This document shows, piece by piece, positions 59,720 to 64,000 of a DNA stretch of 64,000 nt (position 1 is the first letter of the stretch; every line of letters starts with the position of its first letter). Location of the stretch: the NCBI RefSeq assembly GCF_027257975.1, contig NZ_JANZKX010000002.1, positions 434,001-498,000 on the forward strand. Direction: 5' to 3'. Origin of the DNA: Pelomonas sp. BJYL3. Its GTDB lineage: Bacteria > Pseudomonadota > Gammaproteobacteria > Burkholderiales > Burkholderiaceae_C. A model generated the notes under the pieces. It was not told the DNA's origin, did no database searches, and saw only the letters and a list, made by a program, of their open reading frames with translations. Made by a program: the position numbers and the translations under genes.

Positions 59720-60445
59720 ATGAGTGATGCCGTCCCCCACCGATCCCACGCCCTGGCCCTGCTGCCCGACAAGGGCGTGCCCAACCTGCTCTTCCTGCTC
59801 TTCCACGGAGCCGGGGCGGATGCCACCCAGATGCGGCCCCTGGCCCAGGCCCTGCGCGGCCAGTACCCGCAGGCGGCCGTGCTGGCGCTCAGCGGGCCCG
59901 AGGCCTATGACCTGATCCCCGGCGGCGGCAGCGGTCTGCAGTGGTACTCCCTGGACGGCGCCAACGACGAGAACCACGCCCGCCGCGTGGCCGACGCCCT
60001 GCCCGACTTCATCGCCCTGGTCCGTGCCTGGACCGAGCATTTCGAGCTGCCCTGGCAACAGGTGGCCCTCGGTGGCTTCTCGCAGGGCGCTGTGCTGGCC
60101 CTGGAGGCCGTGCAGGCCGAGCTGCAGCTGGCCGGCCGCGTGATGGCCTTCAGCGGCGCCTACGCCACCCTGCCCGAGCATGCGCCGCAGGAGGTCTCGG
60201 TGCACCTGCTGCACGGTCAGCAGGACGGCGTGCTGCCCTACCAGGACCAGATCCAGGCCGCCAAGCGCCTGGTGGCCCTGGGCGCCGATGTCACCGCCGA
60301 CGTGCTCCCCGACATCGGCCACGAGCTGCACCCCGAGTTGATCGAGCGCGCGCTGCACCAGCTGCGCACCTTCGTGCCCGCGCGCCTCTGGCGGGAAGCC
60401 ATGCAGGCAGCCGAGGAGCAGGGGCTCAAAGCCCCGCTGCAGTGA
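59720..60445 (+). CDS. carboxylesterase/phospholipase family hydrolase (YpfH-like)
   Basis: The 241-residue alpha/beta hydrolase has FLLFHGAGADATQMRPLA near the oxyanion site, the nucleophile in LGGFSQGAVLALEAV (about 118), the Asp in LLHGQQDGVLPY and the His in PDIGHELHPEL (about 200). It matches the acyl-protein-thioesterase/YpfH group. No signal peptide is present, so it is cytosolic. The next gene starts three bases after its stop. Confidence 0.87.
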   Translation: MSDAVPHRSHALALLPDKGVPNLLFLLFHGAGADATQMRPLAQALRGQYPQAAVLALSGPEAYDLIPGGGSGLQWYSLDGANDENHARRVADALPDFIALVRAWTEHFELPWQQVALGGFSQGAVLALEAVQAELQLAGRVMAFSGAYATLPEHAPQEVSVHLLHGQQDGVLPYQDQIQAAKRLVALGADVTADVLPDIGHELHPELIERALHQLRTFVPARLWREAMQAAEEQGLKAPLQ

Positions 60446-60447
60446 GC

Positions 60448-61251
60448 ATGGGCGGCGGGCTGCGCCGGACCCCGGGCCTGGCCCGCAGCCCGGTCGCCCG
60501 TTTCTGGTCCAGGGCCGCCCTCCCTGCGTTGGCGATCCTGGCGGGTGCGCTGGGGTCAGGTCTTGCCCGGGCCACCGGCACCGAGCCCGCCTCGCTGCCA
60601 ACGGTGGACCTGCTCTACCAGGACCGCCCGCCCTACTACGTCCCCCAGCCCGGCCGGCAGCCGCCCACGGGCCTGGTGGTCGCGCCGCTGCGCCGTGCCT
60701 TGGAGCGCACGGGCCTGCCGCACCGCTGGGTGCTGACGCCGGCGGTGCGCCAGCTGCTGATGGTCGAGAGCGGCGAGCACCTGGTCTGCGGCGTGGGCTG
60801 GTTCCGCAACCCGGCCCGCGAGGCCCGCGGCCAGTTCAGTGCACCCGTGTACCGCGGCCAGCACCTGGCCATGATCGCGCGCCGCGATGCGCCCCTGCGC
60901 GAGGGCATGAGCCTGCGCGAGGCCCTGGACTCGCCGGCGCGGCTGCTGGTGAAGCAGGGCTATTCCTACGGCGCCGAACTGGACGCCCTGATCGCCGAGC
61001 GCCCCGGCCGTGCCACCCAGGGCAGCGGCGAGGTCGGCCAGCTGCTGCGCATGCTGCAGGCCAGCCATGCCGACTGGATGCCGGCCGCGCCCGAGGAGGT
61101 GCAGGCCCAGCTGCAGCGCGACGACAGCCGGGAGAAGACCCTGCACCTGCTGCACTTCAGCGACCCGCCCGTCATCGTGCCCCGCCACCTCTACTGCAAC
61201 AAGGCGGTGCCGGCGGCCTGGCTGGAGCGGCTGGGGGCGGCGCTGCGCTAG
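60448..61251 (+). CDS. stand-alone periplasmic binding family 3-like protein
   Basis: ATG 60448 is three bases after the esterase stop, so both are likely co-translated. The N-terminus is an export signal (SRAALPALAILAGALGSGLARA); inside it the DNA contains one GGGGTCAGGTCTTGCC word (60553-60568). The mature part (VDLLYQDRPPYYVPQPGRQPPTGLVVAPLRRALERTG to YCNKAVPAAWLERLGAALR) resembles solute-binding family 3. No permease or ATPase is adjacent. Ligand unknown. Confidence 0.72.
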   Translation: MGGGLRRTPGLARSPVARFWSRAALPALAILAGALGSGLARATGTEPASLPTVDLLYQDRPPYYVPQPGRQPPTGLVVAPLRRALERTGLPHRWVLTPAVRQLLMVESGEHLVCGVGWFRNPAREARGQFSAPVYRGQHLAMIARRDAPLREGMSLREALDSPARLLVKQGYSYGAELDALIAERPGRATQGSGEVGQLLRMLQASHADWMPAAPEEVQAQLQRDDSREKTLHLLHFSDPPVIVPRHLYCNKAVPAAWLERLGAALR

Positions 61252-62247
61252 CTAGCGCAAGCCGCCCAGCAGCTGGTTGACCGCCTGCTGGATCTGAGCC
61301 CAGCGTGCGCGGGAGACCCAGGCAAAGCTGGGCGATCCGTTGGGATCCACCGGGCTGCGATTGAAGACCTTCTGTTCGGGGAAGTCCCGCAGGTCGTCGA
61401 CGCACAGGTTGAGCGCATGGCACTGATAGGCCAGCTGGGCCTCTTCCACGCAGGTGCCCAGGCGCGTGCAGGACCAGATGGCTACCACACGGGACAGCGC
61501 GAACTGGTCGCGCAGGCGACTGACGCTGGCCAGGTCGAAGAGCGGCCCCATGCCTTCGAGGTCGGCCGCCTCTGGTTTCAGGGGCGGCAGCAGACTGCGG
61601 GCTTCGAGCAGTTCCAGGGTGATGTGGCCGGGCAGCAGCTCCGCTGCGAAGTCGGCGGAGCCGGTGGACAGCACATAGTCCACCACCCCGGCGTGGTCCT
61701 GGCGCTGCTGGGCCTCGTAGGCACGCCGCTCGGGGGAGTCGGCGGCCCAGGACTGCGCCACGTAGGCCAGCTGCCGGCGGTCGCCCCGGGCCTGGCACAG
61801 GTCCTCCAGCGCCTTGATCGTGCGCTTCATCGCCTCCGGTGCCGAGGGCGCCGCGTGGGCGACCAGGGCCTGGCTCACGCCCTTGTCGAGGCAGCGCTGC
61901 AGCTGGATCTGGGCCGCGAAAAAGTCGTGGGGGGATTTGCTCAGCGCTGCCTGATGCACCAGCTGGGCGGGTGTTCGCTGGCGAAGGGTGCGCAGGGTGG
62001 TCCAGGTTGCGGGGGCTGGCGCCGAGCGCGCGACTCCCGGGGGCAAGGGCGCTGATCTTGCCGAGCGGCTTGGCAGCGGCGGTGGCGGGAGCTGCTCCGC
62101 ATGGGCCTGGGCAGCGGTATCCGGCCGAGGTGGTGGCGCTGCGCATGTCCCGTAGATCGTGAGGACCAGGGATGACAGCAGCAGTGCCACCACGCCCAGG
62201 CCGGCCCGGCGAAGCCTGAGCTTGGACGAGGTCTTCGAAGCGGTCAT
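61252..62247 (-). CDS. hypothetical membrane-anchored protein (331 aa)
   Basis: ATG 62247 is used because AGGA lies five bases upstream; an earlier ATG at 62286 would add 13 residues. A basic N-terminus leads to one hydrophobic segment (about 17-36, GLGVVALLLSSLVLTIYGT), a Pro-rich linker and a helical extracytoplasmic domain with seven or so cysteines (for example LQRCLDK, LEDLCQARG, IWSCTRLGTCVEEAQLAYQCHALNLCVDDL). The family is unknown to me. Its stop codon directly abuts that of the convergent binding-protein gene at the palindrome GCTAGCTAGC. Confidence 0.68.
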   Translation of the reverse strand: MTASKTSSKLRLRRAGLGVVALLLSSLVLTIYGTCAAPPPRPDTAAQAHAEQLPPPPLPSRSARSAPLPPGVARSAPAPATWTTLRTLRQRTPAQLVHQAALSKSPHDFFAAQIQLQRCLDKGVSQALVAHAAPSAPEAMKRTIKALEDLCQARGDRRQLAYVAQSWAADSPERRAYEAQQRQDHAGVVDYVLSTGSADFAAELLPGHITLELLEARSLLPPLKPEAADLEGMGPLFDLASVSRLRDQFALSRVVAIWSCTRLGTCVEEAQLAYQCHALNLCVDDLRDFPEQKVFNRSPVDPNGSPSFAWVSRARWAQIQQAVNQLLGGLR

Positions 62248-62369
62248 GGTGTCCTGGTGAGCGGTCCGGAAAAGGCGCCAGATCATAGGCCGACGCCGGC
62301 CGGTGAAGAGGCCGCTTCGTCAAGAGCGGACGGCCAGGCGCACCGCCGAGCGGCCTGGCCCGCACGCTG

Positions 62370-64000
62370 TCAATCCAGCGTCACCTCCGCCCTCACCACC
62401 CCCGCCCGCTCCGTGCGGGCCGAGAGCGAGAGCCGCGTGCCATGCGGGGCTCGGACGATCCATTCGGCGACGGCGCGGTCGCCGGTGATCTCGTCGGTGG
62501 GCAGGAAGCTCAGCTGGCTGGCCTGGGGAGCGTGGCCGGCCAGGTGCGGGCCCTCCATGCGCGCCTTGCCGGTGACGAGGCTGGCACTGCCGTCCTCGGG
62601 CAGCTGGATCTCGAAGATCACGCCGCGCACCACCTGGCGCTCCTTGGCGCGGGCGGTGACGGCGGCGCTGAGGTAGCCGCTGTTGGCCACGGCCAGGCGC
62701 ACGCGCCAGCTGTCGGCGCCCAGGGCGCGGACTTCGGTGCGCAGCAGCTCCAGGCGCGGCAGGGAGAGGCCGATCTGCGTCAGCCAGGCGGGGAAGCGCG
62801 CGGCCTCGCGCTCGCGCAGGGCCGGCGGCGGGTTGCGCCAGTAGTTCATCTTGTCCCAACCGCCGATCTCCACCGCGCCCAGCTGCGGATGCTGGAAGGG
62901 GCGCCAGTCCACATGGGCCTGGCCGCCGCAGTGCTCGTCGCTCCACTTGAGCAGCTTGAGCTCGTCCTCCACCGGGTGCTCGCGGAACCAGTCGATCCAC
63001 TTGTAGCCGCTGATGCCGGCCTCCTGGTTGGGGTTCCACAGCTCCACCACCCAGAACAGCGCGCCCAGGTGCTCGTAAAGCCATTCCTGCGTGCCGCTGA
63101 TGCTGTCCTTGGGGTGGTACTTGAAGTCGTGCCAGATGCTCACGGCCGGGTAGCCGCTGTGCTTCTCGCCCAGGGCCGAGAACTGCTTGATGAGCCAGAG
63201 GTCCTCGGGCGTCATGTCCTCGTCGCTGCAGCTGCCCATGGGGCGCAGGATCACGCCGCTGTAGGTGTGAAAGCTGATGGCCGCGCCGATGTTGGGATGC
63301 TTCACGATGAAGTCCACCATGGCTCGCACCTCGGGCTCGCTGGCCGGGTAGGGGCCGGCGCCGCCCTGCTCGTGCTCCTGGCGCCAGCCGCCGGGGAAGT
63401 TGCGGTTGAGGTCCAGGCCCTCGACGTCCCCGTTGACCTTGATCTGCAGGCCGTCGTAGTGTTGGATGAAGCCCTCGGGCATCAGGCGGTAGTACTCGCC
63501 GCCGAACTCGCCGGGCTCGCGCGCCACCATGAGGCGCGGGTCGCCGGCATGCTTCTTGTAGCCGCCATGCGGGTCGGGAACGCGCAGGGTGAGGATGCGG
63601 CCGTCGCCATCGATGTCCTCCATCGTGAGGCCGTCCACGGGGTCCTCGTCATGCGGGTAGCGGCGGGTGGAGGAGCGGATGTGGCGCGGCCGGTCCGCCA
63701 GGGCCAGCTCGGCGCCGTCGGGGTTCAGGCGCGGCACGATGTAGACCACGCGGCTGTCCAGCAGCTGGGTGGCGCGGCGGCCGTCCTCGCTGTCCTGGCC
63801 GTAGTGCTGCAGCAGCTGGTGCAGGTAGTAGAGGCAGGTGGTGCTGGCCGTCAGCTCCGCGGCATGGATGTTGCCGTCCAGCCAGAGGGCGGGCTTGTCG
63901 GTGTCGGGGCCGGTAGCTTCGTTCGTGAGGGCCAGCAGCCAGATCTCGCGGCCTTCGTGGCTGTGGCCGATGGAGCGCAGCGTGACGAGATGCGGCCGCG
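62370..64000 (-). CDS. M14 zinc carboxypeptidase, 5' end beyond the window
   Basis: The minus-strand frame is open from the right edge to the TGA at 62370. The zinc motif HAAE appears in LWLDGNIHAAELTASTTCLYYLH (63.87 kb), the substrate-binding NPDG in YIVPRLNPDGAEL, the third ligand His in AAISFHTYSGVILRP and the catalytic Glu in FWVVELWNPNQE, so the enzyme is probably active. A C-terminal beta-domain follows (about the last 150 residues). M14 enzymes of this kind cleave C-terminal residues of peptides, often in the periplasm or outside; the signal peptide, if any, is off the window. Confidence 0.92.
   Translation of the reverse strand, partial: RPHLVTLRSIGHSHEGREIWLLALTNEATGPDTDKPALWLDGNIHAAELTASTTCLYYLHQLLQHYGQDSEDGRRATQLLDSRVVYIVPRLNPDGAELALADRPRHIRSSTRRYPHDEDPVDGLTMEDIDGDGRILTLRVPDPHGGYKKHAGDPRLMVAREPGEFGGEYYRLMPEGFIQHYDGLQIKVNGDVEGLDLNRNFPGGWRQEHEQGGAGPYPASEPEVRAMVDFIVKHPNIGAAISFHTYSGVILRPMGSCSDEDMTPEDLWLIKQFSALGEKHSGYPAVSIWHDFKYHPKDSISGTQEWLYEHLGALFWVVELWNPNQEAGISGYKWIDWFREHPVEDELKLLKWSDEHCGGQAHVDWRPFQHPQLGAVEIGGWDKMNYWRNPPPALREREAARFPAWLTQIGLSLPRLELLRTEVRALGADSWRVRLAVANSGYLSAAVTARAKERQVVRGVIFEIQLPEDGSASLVTGKARMEGPHLAGHAPQASQLSFLPTDEITGDRAVAEWIVRAPHGTRLSLSARTERAGVVRAEVTLD

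Overview
The window is very GC-rich, with coding on both strands and short intergenic gaps. Gene content suggests a betaproteobacterium of the order Burkholderiales, probably near the Roseateles/Mitsuaria/Rubrivivax group: metX-metW behind a SAM-II riboswitch, a pyrF of the [11 protein letters not shown] type, ppk2, and an aatJQMP-aauSR-like acidic amino-acid system. The lineage is inferred from gene content; no rRNA or tRNA gene was seen. There is no prophage, insertion sequence or CRISPR array. Two patches, about 8.2-9.6 kb and 34.7-35.6 kb, have visibly lower GC and look acquired.

Layout. 1-8 kb: the 3' end of rsmE, a small unknown, an MFS transporter, a THUMP RNA methyltransferase, a PAS-GGDEF-EAL protein and an M20 peptidase. 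8.2-9.6 kb: a LuxR-family regulator without a luxI, a lux-box-like dyad in its promoter, and directly behind it a previously easy-to-miss 54-codon gene for a double-glycine-leader peptide. 9.6-16 kb: lipase, dienoyl-CoA isomerase-like enzyme, TPR protein, CatB-type acetyltransferase, glyoxalase-like protein plus periplasmic binding protein, and ppk2. 16-18 kb: metX-metW with promoter, SAM-II aptamer and terminator. 18-25 kb: binding protein, SppA, glutamate-synthase-like FMN protein, a degenerate response regulator, GST, GNAT. 25-27.6 kb: a BlaI repressor on an apparently leaderless promoter, overlapping an M56 metallopeptidase fused to an S11 D,D-peptidase.

27.7-40 kb: esterase, a lipoprotein joining a NodB deacetylase, a caspase-like peptidase, an EF-hand and TPRs, purB, an MFS transporter, an atypical-composition unknown, a YCII protein and an RstAB-like two-component pair. 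39-47 kb: a glutamate/aspartate ABC transporter with two tandem binding proteins and its sigma54-type two-component regulator. 47-64 kb: GNAT-NTF2 fusion, pyrF, hybrid histidine kinase, methyltransferase, SPFH protein divergent from a second two-component pair, esterase, another stand-alone binding protein, and a truncated M14 carboxypeptidase.

Main leads: (1) LuxR plus lux box plus GG-leader peptide as a small auto-activated signalling or bacteriocin-like operon; (2) the NodB-caspase-TPR lipoprotein; (3) BlaI with an M56-S11 fusion in place of BlaR1; (4) a dispersed 3'-end repeat whose hairpin shows compensatory changes; (5) an over-represented word, CAAGACCTG, found eleven times.
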